Shown: one piece after another, positions 53,480 to 64,000 of the stretch
How positions within the stretch are numbered: the first letter of the stretch is position 1
Layout of the letters: every line of letters starts with the position of its first letter
Assembly (NCBI RefSeq): GCF_021130785.1
Contig: NW_025778036.1
Location: forward strand, 62,001 to 126,000
Length of the DNA: 64,000 nt
Direction of reading: 5' to 3'
From: Homalodisca vitripennis
Taxonomy: Eukaryota; Arthropoda; Insecta; Hemiptera; Cicadellidae
Notes under the pieces: generated by a model
Seen by the model: the letters and a program-made list of their open reading frames with translations, nothing else
What the model was told of the DNA's origin: nothing
Databases searched by the model: none
Translations under genes and position numbers: made by a program

Positions 53480-53650
53480 AGCGACAACTACTCAAAGAAA
53501 AGTGATATGCTGCTCCTTCTGATGGTTGTGTTTTCATAGGCTGCAATCACAAGAGTAACGTGTATAAGTGTTCTGATGTACGTCATAGAGATGCTTTGAC
53601 ATTCAGAAAAATGTACTCAAAACCTGAAAAACTATACAAAGATCAATCAA
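53480..53650 (+). pseudogene. Family X transposon, N-terminal fragment (copy X4)
   Basis: The frame YAAPSDGCVFIGCNHKSNVY then RHRDALTFRKMYSKPEKLYK resembles the Cys-cluster/Y-S-x-P-x-K region of the family. It is preceded by a Lys-rich stretch, and ends at the (TTTA)n tail of an inserted non-LTR fragment. Continuation is proposed at 54755-55240. Confidence 0.4.
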
Positions 53651-54690
53651 TATAAATAAATAAATAATAAATAAATAAATAAATATTTATTTTCCAACAT
53701 TTACATTCATGTTTACAAATAAATGAAAAAACTTAGGAAGTCACTGACCAAAAACAAGTAGCTGGTCAGTGTAACAGATGCACAATACACAAAATAAACA
53801 GTTTACAGCTTGCTCTCACATAAAAAAAACTAAAATGTCAACAGACTGCCCTCCGCGACGTCTGCACAAGACTACAGAAAACTACAACCAAAATAAATAC
53901 ATATAGCCGACGTTTATACAATATAGAGTGACTAGGAACTAATTAGACAATGTAAAGAATAAAAAAAACAAGCCATGAACAAAATACAAATTACAAATAT
54001 ACAACCTTATGTACCACAATCATAAATAATATTACAAAAAATGTATAAACAAATATATCGAAATAATGGAAAATTAAATTAATGTATCACATAAAACTAC
54101 ATATGAATATCTAAAAATCACATACGTACACTTACATGCATACTATAGAACATCCACACTCCAAAACATACATTCACACGTACACACTACTATGACAAAA
54201 AATTATGTAATAATGATGTAAACAATGTAATAGGTGGTTGCATAAAACTTAAATTAATACACTCGTTAAAAAAGCAATATCAGGTTTTGTAAATAGCCAG
54301 GATTTTAGTAAGGAGCAGAATTGTTTTAAGTTATTACTCGATTTGATTTCATCAGTCATTTGATTAAATAATTTTGGGCCTACGTATTGAATGGACTGTC
54401 TATAGAGTTCTTTATTAACTTTAGGTAACCTGAAGATTCTACTTTCACTAATTCTAGTTTTATACGTCAAATCACTTGTACCTAAATTTCCGCTTCTAGT
54501 ATAAAATATTCTCAAAACTTTGTATACGTATAGATGTTCTATAGGCAAGACTTTCAATTGCACATATAGTGGAAAGACGCTATCTCTTTTGCTTCTACTT
54601 AATATAATACGCATGAAATAATTTTGAGTCACTTTTAACTTATTTATCAAATATATAGGTAGGTTCATAATAACTAAAAATGTACAACGC
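53651..54690 (-). pseudogene. 5'-truncated non-LTR reverse transcriptase C-terminus
   Basis: 54249-54668 (minus) encodes the C-terminal end of a non-LTR RT: LKVTQNYFMRIILSRSKRDS, VLPIEHLYVYKVLRIFY, SRIFRLPKVNKELYRQSI and GPKLFNQMTDEIKSSNNL. The 3' untranslated region follows to 53690, and the element ends in a (TTTA)n tail at about 53652-53690 (taaataaa on the plus strand). It lacks catalytic blocks. It is a different family from the 13391-14840 RT. Confidence 0.75.
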
Positions 54691-54754
54691 CGGAGATCTC
54701 GAGAGGCTTGCTTAAGCCTAGGCCTACCTCAAGCTAAATCAAAACCTAAGTCTA

Positions 54755-55240
54755 CATCGGTAACCTACCGCTTTCCTCTTGCATCTGGAGGCAAAAGTGT
54801 CAATGTATGCAAACAGTTTTTTTTTGCGCCTTACGCAATTTAAAACTGAAAGAGTACGAAGTATCATTTCAAAACTAAAAAATAACAAAGGATTAGAAGA
54901 CAACAGAGGTGGTGACAGAGTCAGTCAAAGGTATTTAGGTAAAAAAGAAGCTGTTCGTAAGTTTATTGGCAACTTAAAAGGCACTGAAAGCCACTATAAT
55001 CGCAGAAAATCCAAAAGAGTATCATTGAATAGTGATTTATCAATTAAAAAGCTTCATAGCATTTATAATGCTACCCAACAAAATATGCAACTCAGGGTGA
55101 AGGTTACAATGTTCCGGAAAATACTTTGTACGGAATTTAATGTAGGTTTCTACTACCTTGTAGGTACTACTATTAATGAAGTAAGCAGTTTAGCTACTAA
55201 ACAGATGTTTGAGAATGCCTGCTTTTCGGCAGCAGTTTAA
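54755..55240 (+). pseudogene. Family X transposon, middle fragment (copy X4)
   Basis: The frame 54779-55240 carries NSFFLRLTQFKTERVRSIIS, KLKNNKGLEDNRGGDR, YLGKKEAVRKFIGNLKGTES and HYNRRKSKRV, and TMFRKILCTEFNVGF. The N-K-G-L-E-D-x-R-G-G-D block and the K-G-T-E-S-H-Y block are hallmarks of the family pattern, also present in modified form at 51717. After FNVGF the sequence departs from the family, probably at the boundary of the inserted hAT element. Confidence 0.55.
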
Positions 55241-55523
55241 CGCCGCACAGCAGTCACAGTCCACAGATAAGCAGGTTGGCCATAGCAGCAGCAGCAGTTA
55301 GCACTTAAGTCTTATAAGTTGCTGTCTGCTGTGATCTGTCGCGGCAAATGTGAACTCACTGCTCAGCTGTCTCCCTTTCGTGTTATGACCTGTCTCTACA
55401 ATGTTGCAGACTGTAGGGTAGGAGACCTTTGTCCTTCTTGTCTTGTTCAGTTCAGTACTGGTGTAGTTGTCTACTTTTTATAAGTGTTGTGATTCCCATT
55501 CCATTTCCAGTGCGTTTATTAAA

Positions 55524-57463
55524 ATGAATCAAAGTAAACGTTTAAAAACTAGTCCATTATGGGCTTATTTTACCGTATCAAGTTCGGAAAGCAAAATTGC
55601 GCGGTTGTGATCTGTGTGGACTTGAAATGTCCATCAAAACAACAATCACAAACTTCAAAGTGCACTTATTAACAAAGCACAACATTGACATAAAAGTTGA
55701 ACAAGAACCTTTGCGGCGAACTAAAGACACTTCCCAAACCAATAAAAATGCAACAAGTGATATGGAAAATACTGCAGGACCATCCAAAAAAACTGCAACT
55801 TCCATTCCTGCTTCTGAGGTGGTAAAATGTAAACCAAAACAGGCCAGTATTGCTTCATTTATCCCAAGAAAAATCAATGTAAATTATAAACAAAAGTTGG
55901 ATAATCTTTTGTTAAATTTAGTAACTAGAGACTTTCAACAACTATCAATTGTAGAAGACAGTGGATTTAAAGAATTTGTGAATGCTTTGAATCCAAATTA
56001 TATCATTCCTAGCAGAAAGGTGCTTTCAAAAAATCTTTTACCTGCTGCTTTTCAAGAATGTAGGAATGCTATACATACAAGCGTTCAAAAAGCTGTTTCT
56101 GTTTGTTTGACAACGGACTGTTGGTCCTCATGTGCGAACGAATCGTACTTAACCGTAACATGTCATTTCATTAATGAAAGTTTTAAAATGGAAACATTTC
56201 TGTTGGACTGCCTTCAAATTGAAGGCTCACACACTGGAGTAAGATTAGCTGATGAAATAAAAAACATTACTGACAGCTATAATATAACTGACAAAGTAAC
56301 CGTTCTAGTTAGTGACAATGCATCCAATGTCACAATAGTAGCAGACATTATTAATGCAGCTATAGAAAACCTCAACTGGAAACATTTTGCATGTTACGCA
56401 CATACCTTAAATCTTATCGTAAAAGATGCTTTGAAATCTGCTCAGGACAGTAATTGAGAAAGGGAGACATATTGTCTCATTTTTTAAAAGGAGTAATTTA
56501 GCTTCAGAAAAATTACAAAAGTTTCAAGAAGACTCAGGCGTTTCCAATCCTTTAAAACTGATACAAGATGTACCTACGAGGTGGAATGCAACCTACTTCA
56601 TGGTTGAAAGATTGTTAAAGGATGCTGTTAAATCCTCTTTAGCTATTTCTGAGAGAGAAGATTTAAGTTTGTCAAGTGAGGAGTGGAATATTTGCTCCCA
56701 GTTATCTACAGTCTTACAACCTTTTCAAGATGTCACTATGAAGATGAGTGGAAAGGGGGTACATGACAGCCAGCCAAATGATTGTTTTAACAAACGGGTT
56801 ACTTCATGTATGTGACTTACTGAAAAATAAGCCTTTTCATGAAAATGTTTAGGGTATTGTAACAAAACTGCAAGAGGGACTTACTACAAGGTTCAACAAT
56901 ATAGAGCGACACAGACATGCTTCAATTGGTAAAGTTTTGGATCCGAGATTTAAATTCATTTCCTTCAGCACAGAGTCAAGCAAACTAGTAAAAAAAAAAA
57001 AACAAAAAAAAAAAACAGTGACTAATTTAGCAGTTCAAGAATTCAATGCAACCAAACAAACCCTTCAACAACCACAAAATGAAGAAGGTAAAGAAACAAA
57101 TGAAGACGAAGCAAAGAAACAACAATTTTATGTTTGGTTTCTCTTTGACGACCTTTCAAAAAAGATTAACAGCCATCCACAAATGCAACGAGCAGTGCAA
57201 TTATAGAAATTCAAAGATATTTACAAGAACCTGCTCTGCGAAGAAAAGAGGATCCTCTAAAAATGGTTGGCCGAAAATCATCACATCTACCCAACTTTAG
57301 CAAAAATAGTTAGAAAACGGTTCTGTATGGTCGCTACATCGGTACCTTGTGAGCGTGAGTTTTCTAAAACTGGACTCCTTACAAGTGAACGAAGATCAAG
57401 ATTGAAGCCTTCAAAGGTCCGAGAATCAGTTTTCTTGAATCTTAATAGAAAACACATTAAATA
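55524..57463 (+). pseudogene. hAT transposase (BED-finger type), multiply broken
   Basis: It starts at ATG 55524 (MNQSKRLKTSPLWAYFTVS). A shift near 55595 leads into the frame 55597-56457 with CDLCG...HLLTKH (BED finger), TTDCWSS, VLVSDNASN (catalytic Asp region) and HFACYAHTLNLIVKDAL. Further shifts near 56448 and 56758, a TAG near 56853 and more damage near 57205-57270 follow. The C-terminal dimerisation domain is clear: ATSVPCEREFSKTG, RSRLKPSKV and FLNLNRK. At least five lesions. The coding order is complete, so this was an autonomous element. Ends and 8-bp duplication not found. Confidence 0.9.
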
Positions 57464-58200
57464 GATCTAAGATTTAAGACTGTTAGCAATTAAACAGATT
57501 ACCAAAGTTGTTACGTAAACTTAAGTTACTTTTTACTCTTGTCATTTAAGTTAGGTTATATGAGTATAAACACATTTATGTGGTACACATATATAACGTT
57601 TTTTTATGAGCACTTAATATTTAATTATTACTTTTAAACCTATGTATTTTAACCTACACAAAGAGTATGTAATAGTAGGTAACTTTGAACAAATGTTTTA
57701 TATGAAGGTCTTATTTTAATCTTCATTCCAAGCGTATACCTAATAATTTTATTTATCCTTTTGTAAATTGTATGTAGTTGTAAGAAGAAAATACACTAAG
57801 TAGATCTAAGAATTAAGACTTTGTTAGCCATTAAACATTTTACAAAGTTTACTTAGGTAACTTTTTCGTCATTTAAGTTAGGTTATTTGAAAACAACATT
57901 TATATGGTACACATACACTGTATACAAATTTAGGAACACAATATTTTAATGATCACTTTTAAACCTATATACAACTAGTATACATTTTATTTTCATATTT
58001 ATCTTACTTTCACATAATATTTACTTACACAGTGTTTTAACCTGCACAACGAGTAAGTAATCCTAACTAATTTTGAACAAGTGTTTTATATGAATACCCC
58101 AATTAAATCTTCGCTCTTAAGGTATACATTCTAATTTTATTGATTCTTTTTTTTTGAATTGTACTTAAGGAAAAAATAATACTTTCTGTTTTGTTTCTAT
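57442..58200. repeat. ~345-bp tandem duplication in the hAT 3' region
   Basis: 57442-57785 and 57787-58195 share blocks such as tagatctaag.attaagact and tcatttaagttaggttat in the same order. The first unit includes the last codons of the transposase, so the duplication starts at the gene's 3' end. Confidence 0.6.
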
Positions 58201-58466
58201 GTACGCTATACTTTAAACTTTGAATTAAACTACTATATAAAAAAGGTAAAAATCAATTTATTTCACCATTTTTAACTAATTGTTAACCTTGTTTTTGTAG
58301 TATTTGCTGAAATTACTTGATATTTATGTATAACTTTTGGATCTTATAATTTAATGAAAAGCAGGTTTAAATTTGGTTAAGCAATAAGCAGTCAACAACA
58401 GGTAAACAGAAACAATGTGCCAGTATGAGTATTGCTAAGGGTAACTGCTTTTAGTAAGCTGCTTAA

Positions 58467-60386
58467 CACATTCACTGCGGGTTGACGAGCATGCTCGTCA
58501 TGCGAACCTGGCGCGCCTGGCGGTTTACGTGACCTGCCGTTTACTGGTCAACCTGGCTTGCTCGTTCCCATTCCAGGTGACAATAAACCAATTGACTGGT
58601 TCAATCTCCTTCTTGACACCGTGTTTTTAGAGAATATTATTAGACAAACCAACTTGTATGCCCTGGAACTATTTTGTGGCCCCACCACTACTCCCGCGTC
58701 TCGCATAACCAAATGGAAGGACTTAGTGTTGGCCGAACTAAGAACATTCTTAGGCCTTCTACTGTTGACTGGCAACGTCAGATTGAATCGATTGAACGAT
58801 TATTGGAAAACTCATCGGTTGTTGAACTTTCCTATGTTCAAGGAGTACATGTCTCGAGATCGATTTCTTGGCATTTTGAGATGTCTGCATTATTCAAGAG
58901 TTGATACCCCTGATCACCCTGAACCTGCTAACAACCGGTCTTTTAAAATTCAAAATATTGTTGAATATTTCAACAATAAGATGCGACAGATCTATTATCC
59001 CGACCGTGAACTGACAATCGACGAAGAGATGGTACTGTGGCGTGGCAGACTGGTCTTCCGCCAGTACGTAAAGGGCAAGCGCCACAAATATGGGATCAAA
59101 ATTTATTCCCTGAATGAACCCGAGGGACTCATGCTGCGCTTCCATGTTTACACGGGGAGTCATGACTCTTGTAGTGGCAAAGGTCATACCGTCAAAGTCG
59201 TCATGAAGCTGATGAGGGACTTCCTGGGGAAAGGCCATTCCCTGTTCATGGATAATTTTTATAATAGTTTTGTCTTATCATCCAAACTTTTACGTCATTC
59301 AACCTACACTACCGGCACCCTACGCATCGACAGACTCCATACACCTCCAGCGGTGAAGGCAAAGGCATTAGGCAAAGGTGAAACGATAGCAAACTATGCC
59401 CAAAGTGTCATGATTGGAAAATGGAGGGATAAGCGGACGGTGACCTACATCTCCACACAATATGACAACGAGATGGTCCAAACCACCAACCGGAGAAACC
59501 AAAAACGAACGCTGCCAAAACCAATCATGTACTACAACTCTTACATGAAGGGGACTGACCGCTTGGACCAAATGGTATCGTATTACCCCTGTGAGCGCAA
59601 GACCCTGCGATGGCACAAGAAAATTTTTGTGCACTTTCTCCAGGTTGTTGTTGTAAATTCTTTTTATCTGTACAACATGTACAACTCAGATAGGCTGACC
59701 CTGTATGACTTCCGAGTTCGTGTACTTGAAGACCTGCTCCCTCCAAAGGAAGCCCCACTGCTCATCACACCGACTCGCAACAGCATGCATCGTCTCTCCA
59801 AATCAATGAAGCGCAAAGGAAACGGCAAGTCAGTTACCCGGAGGTGCCGCGTTTGCTACCAAGAAGGCAAGCGTAAGGAAACAGTATACTATTGTGCAGT
59901 GTGCCCTGACGAACCAGCTCTGTGTGAACTCGGTTGCTTTGATAAGTATCACGAGGGCAAATAAGTAGTTTTTAGACTTTGGCGGTGGGTGGGGATGTAT
60001 ATAGTTTTTTTCTAATTTTTACTCTGAGAGGGGGGAGTGTTAACTGTTTTTGATGTTGTATATTTTTCAAACTAGTATGTAATATATACGTGTAATTGAT
60101 GTACTATCTACGTGTCATTCATGTACTATATACGTGTAATTCGCGAGTGTTTGTGCCGAAACCTAGTGCGCAGCGAGCACATACAACACGGTGACCGGCA
60201 CCCGGTGCGGATGACGAGCAAACTCGGCACGGACATGACGTCAACCGTTCCGGCCAACGAAGCTTCCGGGATACCTTGGACAACCCTTTCGGCTATCCTG
60301 ACTCCATTTTGGGTAAGTAAAAAAAAAAAAAAAAAAAAATCCCGCATTTTCTGCCACCAGTAATTTTGTCATCCGCAGTGAATGTG
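58467..60386 (+). mobile_element. piggyBac element with perfect ends
   Basis: The ends CACATTCACTGCGG (58467) and CCGCAGTGAATGTG (to 60386) are a perfect 14-bp inverted pair, each flanked by TTAA (58463-58466 and 60387-60390), the piggyBac target site. Length 1920 bp. A subterminal palindrome gacgagcatgctcgtc is at 58484-58499. Three copies of a tacgtgt.att-type 26-bp repeat lie at 60086-60150. It is inserted between the hAT-derived sequence and the family-X C-terminal fragment. Confidence 0.95.
58558..59964 (+). CDS. piggyBac transposase, N-terminus missing
   Basis: An uninterrupted frame of about 468 codons, extending upstream to a TGA near 58482 without any ATG. The DDE_Tnp_1_7 core is complete: TFLGLLLLTGNVRLNRLNDY, LTIDEEMVLWRG (Asp 1), SLFMDNFYNS (Asp 2) and MKGTDRLDQM (Asp 3). 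A C-terminal Cys-rich zinc finger (CRVCYQEGKRKETVYYC, CELGCFDKYH) follows. Usual piggyBac proteins have about 100 further N-terminal residues and begin with ATG; here 5' sequence ends at the TIR. It may be an internally deleted or trans-mobilised copy, or the start may come from an upstream exon outside. The core is intact. Confidence 0.88.
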   Translation: MLVPIPGDNKPIDWFNLLLDTVFLENIIRQTNLYALELFCGPTTTPASRITKWKDLVLAELRTFLGLLLLTGNVRLNRLNDYWKTHRLLNFPMFKEYMSRDRFLGILRCLHYSRVDTPDHPEPANNRSFKIQNIVEYFNNKMRQIYYPDRELTIDEEMVLWRGRLVFRQYVKGKRHKYGIKIYSLNEPEGLMLRFHVYTGSHDSCSGKGHTVKVVMKLMRDFLGKGHSLFMDNFYNSFVLSSKLLRHSTYTTGTLRIDRLHTPPAVKAKALGKGETIANYAQSVMIGKWRDKRTVTYISTQYDNEMVQTTNRRNQKRTLPKPIMYYNSYMKGTDRLDQMVSYYPCERKTLRWHKKIFVHFLQVVVVNSFYLYNMYNSDRLTLYDFRVRVLEDLLPPKEAPLLITPTRNSMHRLSKSMKRKGNGKSVTRRCRVCYQEGKRKETVYYCAVCPDEPALCELGCFDKYHEGK

Positions 60387-60390
60387 TTAA

Positions 60391-60975
60391 TGATGACAAG
60401 CTGCTTATTTGAAACAGCAGTTTGGCACATCTCTAGGAGACATAGAGTCTTATTTAAAAACCCAACAGAGAGTGTACACAGATGATGACTACATTGGTGT
60501 TATGCGTACATGTAGAAGAAAAAATCCTTTCATCGTCACCAAGATGAAAAAGAATGAGTTCCTTTCTACTGATGACCTGGAGAAGGGTGTAACAAATAGA
60601 AAAGAAGATACGGAGGAAAACAAAAATTAACTGGTTCAGTTTTAGAGAGATTGATGTACGTAAAAGTGACCCTCTTTCATTCTTTTTCAAAAGTAATTTC
60701 GACGAGGCACAGCATCGAGAGGTATCAATTAGAAAGAAAACTGTAGGCAGGCAAAACTCCCCCGAGGACATGTTTCAGGGGCCTTTACCAGAACTCTGGC
60801 CAAATGATAGACCATTATCAGTGTTAAAAATAAAAACATCAAATCGATAATGAATTTGATACCTTCTGACGCGAAGGCCTTTTACAAACCTTTCTATGCA
60901 AGTCAAGATATTGTAGATGATCGACGGATACAACGCCAACCTCGAATTCGCAGTAAAAATTCTATACTAAACAAC
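60391..60975 (+). pseudogene. Family X transposon, C-terminal fragment (copy X4)
   Basis: The frame from about 60409 reads SYLKTQQRVYTDDDYIGVMR, CRRKNPFIVTKMKKNEFLST and DDLEKGVTNRKEDTEEN. A shifted frame continues with REIDVRKSDPLSFFF and SIRKKTVGRQNSPEDMF, and a last part near 60850 reads MNLIPSDAKAFYKPFY. The order V-Y-T-x-D-D-Y, then F-L-S-T, then I-P..A..FY at the end matches the family C-terminus. It lies immediately right of the piggyBac TTAA. Confidence 0.5.
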
Positions 60976-63900
60976 AATTAGATGTAAAAAGTGCTGATTT
61001 ACAAAACAAATATATTACCAGTTTTTACAAATTTTCGTTTTATTATACCACTTGAGAGCACCTAGGTGATACTAAAAACTTCAATTTTTTAGTACAATAT
61101 ATAATTTATTTTGAACGATTTGCTCTCAGATATTACCTATAACCACTATTTCGATCGGTATTAATTATTTACGAAAAGTCTGCATAGTAAAAAATGGATT
61201 CAAGTTGCGAACATACAAGATATGTAATTTACTCTGTCCCTATCTACTACCCGACTGTCGCAGATCACTTTATTTAATAAGAGGTTCTGAGAATATATTA
61301 AGGCTATTATGAATCGTTCAACAACTATCACGCTTTAAAAATCAGAAAAGAATAATCAGAAAAAATAATTATAATTATTGAAACGGTGTTTGACACAGCG
61401 TAAGGTACGATGTTACGTACCGTACAGAACTCACCAGGCTCTATCTACTACACACAGTGAATCAAAGATTTCACTTTAAGTACGTTTTGTCGTTTAACCG
61501 ATGGAGATAGAGCAAAAAGTCCCTAGACCTTTTTTGTAGATCACGTTATTTGCTAATTTTCGGGTCAATCAGATTTGAGATACGACCAACCGTTCGCCCG
61601 CTATCGGGCTAGAAAAATTATTTTAAGTGAAAAAATCTCTGGAATGTCAATTATTCTAGCGTTTTATTACTTAACCATGGAAGATAGAGCAACGTTTTTT
61701 GTAGTTCACTTAATTCCTGACTAACGATTTTTCGTCAGATCCGAGCTAGCTCCAATGGTTTAACCGTTCTCGGGCATACAAGGGTAAAAAATGCGCGTTA
61801 TTTAACTTTGAATATACGATATAAATAACCGTGGTCTACAATGTAATTGAAAATGCTGTTGGGGCACACCATTGATGTCACTGAAAATTCACTGGATCTC
61901 TCGAGGAGATGATTCAGTTCCCTTTCATGGTTATCGGTGACCTATAACACTCTTTTTGTAATAATTTTGTACGACAGTTTCCAATTGAAGAGTCAGGGGG
62001 AAAAACGCCTTTAGTCCAAAAATTTGGAAATTCAGGTTTTTATGCATTATTGTAGTTCAATTCCGTCTCTATTGACCCCGCAAAACAAAAGGGATAAAAA
62101 CGCTACCGATATACAGTAATTTATAAAAAAAAACTAATGGCACTAAGGGGGGAAAACGCTTTCAGTCATAGCGCGCAGTGGGAAAAAACGCTCAGGGCCC
62201 AGTTTGTATAGTGGTGTAGCGCGCACGCACACTACTATTTTAATATAGTAATTTTTAGATGGTATTTTAGTAATTACACAGTGTGTAAATTAACTGGACT
62301 AACCCAAGTCCCTTTAACCGCGTGATGTGAGGTGACTGGCCGTGCTGAGGAAATGCAAGGGTCAGCACTCGTCAGCACGGGTCGGCAGTCGAGTTGAGGG
62401 CTCGGAGGTAGGCGGAGGGATTGGCAATGTAGAGTGTGTGAAGTAAGTCTATTTTGGTGGAGTGAGATGCGAACACACCGGTACACATATAGTAGTTTGG
62501 GTGCGCCTACGAGTGTTTTAGTGCATTTTGAATATAGATTGGACTCAAACAAAGGAGAAACGTGAGTAATTATTTCAAGACCCTTCTCAACCACTATTCT
62601 AAATTTCCCTACGAGCTAGGGTGGTGGCAGCAAAACGCTATCCCTTTTATTAACCATGAGCCTCTCTGGCTAATATCGGAGGACTTACAGTGGTGACCAG
62701 CGGTGGGATACGATAATTAAACCAGCAAATTATTTCAAAATGATTTCAAAACTTTAAAAGAACTCTAAAAGAAATAAAGAAGTGCACCACGTGGTTGAGA
62801 AAATTATTAGAACATTTCAGTTTACACTCCATTATCCAAATAACTACTATTCTAAATTCATTTACAAATTAATTGCAATGTTATATTTCTAAATTTCGAG
62901 TAAATTCAACTTATATGAACGAAGATGGACTTGGATTAGTTCTGTGTGCTTATTACACCATGTGCAACGCCATTACACTATGAAGCGGAAGTTGGACGCC
63001 ATCATCATACGTCATCATAGAACATAGAAAGGAACAAGGAGGGCATACGTCACCGGACATCCAGTGATCCAGACCGGAACTACCAACTGCCGACCACTGT
63101 CTACGCAGATGTTGTCATCTCCGTCAACGCAGTCACGATCATCCACAGCCTTCGAGATGGCAGCCCTGTCACTATTTGGTGAGCAGTGGGAACTTTGTTA
63201 AATTAAATTAAATTAAATCATTGGCGAAACCTAAGATTAGACTACGTATTATTAGTAAATAGTTGGTTAAATAATATGGTTCAAAATGCTTTGGAAATAA
63301 ATGGTGAATGCAGCATTGAGGCCAGGCTTTAAGCATTAAACTTCTTTATTGACAAACAGATTCAGAATTATTTAAATAAGAGAAATTAAAAGGATAACAT
63401 CCTAGTATTTTATTTTGCCAAAGCCTCCATGTCAGGTCGTCACCTCCAGGGCATTCAGTCCATCATGTTTTCAGCGTAAATATAAGCAGAATAACGTGTT
63501 GATTAAAATCATTTGCTTGGAAATAGGGATATGCCAATGATTCTATATTAGCTTACTGTTCAATTTGATTGATAATTCATTAATATCTGTATACAAAAGG
63601 AAACCCGTAGAAATTTTAATATAAGTGTAAAAGAGTATAATAGCAATAATTGTTGGAAGTAACTTGTTGCTGACTTATAAAAAAGGTAAATTTCGAATTA
63701 TACTGAAAACAAAGTGATATCAGTTAATGTGATTAACTATTAGAGTATATAAGTAATAGCACATAGTATATCATATAACAAATACGATTATTTAATATTA
63801 TTGCAGCTGTATTGAGTCACATTACAGTATTGATATACTTGTATATCGAGGCATTGTTAGACTATTGATCCATTGATAACTCAATACTACCGATTAGTGA

Positions 63901-64000
63901 TTGGTATCATTTGGAAATCGAAAAACTTTATTGTTTGATTGATCCATTATCGAAAATTGAAAAAAAAAGGGGAAAAGTTATTTTACTGAAAAATAGGGAA
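60976..64000. other. AT-rich sequence, no gene recognised
   Basis: About 3 kb without supported coding sequence. 61450-61830 contains a degenerate pair of about 180-bp units (ttaaccgatggagatagagc and ttaaccatggaagatagagc). 62100-62200 repeats aaacgct-type words in a purine-rich setting. The block around 62690-62710 (cagtggtgaccagcggtggg) resembles the primer-binding region style of insect LTR elements, but no LTR pair or gag was found. Confidence 0.4.

Noticed and set aside
62274..62594. 106-codon minus-strand frame
   Set aside because: No motif, biased composition and no context; treated as chance.
62640..63200. LTR retrotransposon leader (cagtggtgacc-like primer-binding region)
   Set aside because: No LTR pair, gag or pol found; the resemblance rests on a few bases.
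1..64000. tRNA or rRNA genes
   Set aside because: No tRNA cloverleaf or rRNA signature was noticed on either strand; a tRNAscan or Rfam run would be needed for certainty.

Overview
The window looks like arthropod, most probably insect, nuclear DNA that is almost wholly transposable elements. I found no convincing host protein-coding gene, tRNA or rRNA. Nearly all recognisable coding sequence belongs to mobile-element families (Helitron, Polinton/Maverick, I-group and other non-LTR retrotransposons, mariner-like, hAT, piggyBac), and most copies carry frameshifts or stops. The species cannot be named from the sequence.

Layout. 1-132: the 5' tip of a non-LTR element that runs off the left edge. 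1849-2938: hAT-like and piggyBac remnants. 2942-17317: seven copies of an SGNH-hydrolase-like gene, most behind a set of small intron-flanked exon-like segments, mixed with two copies of a Helitron N-terminal region, two copies of a 5'-truncated non-LTR reverse transcriptase, and a mariner-like element (9003-10367). A segment of about 2.6 kb (4503-7110) recurs almost identically at 12226-14850. 17286-22270: a Helitron Rep/helicase with its helicase C-terminus deleted, then a long AT-rich repeat tail.

22274-39374: a Polinton/Maverick (adintovirus-like) element of 17.1 kb with terminal inverted repeats of about 395 bp. It encodes protein-primed DNA polymerase B, retroviral-type integrase, adenain-like protease, packaging ATPase, major capsid and penton proteins, a PLA2-domain virion-type protein, a BRO protein, zinc-ribbon proteins and several unknowns. 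Most genes start immediately after a shared motif close to TTTTCTATATAAATGG. Polymerase, integrase, ATPase, major capsid and PLA2 genes each carry frameshifts, many in homopolymer runs, so the copy is decayed or the assembly has indel errors.

41045-51220: a second Helitron, retaining only the helicase C-terminus and tail, is split by a near full-length I-group non-LTR element (41391-47412, minus strand) with a 12-bp target-site duplication, and further interrupted by other repeats. 48400-60980: copies of an unnamed DDE-type transposon family (called family X here). One copy appears to be host to a 5'-truncated non-LTR, a hAT element and a piggyBac element with perfect TTAA-flanked ends. 60980-64000: AT-rich sequence with no recognisable gene.

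The two signals most worth pursuing are (i) the array of small exon-like cassettes before the SGNH copies, where the exon-like part is far more diverged than the flanking intron-like DNA, and (ii) the shared start-proximal promoter-like motif and the adenain-type cleavage sites in the Polinton.
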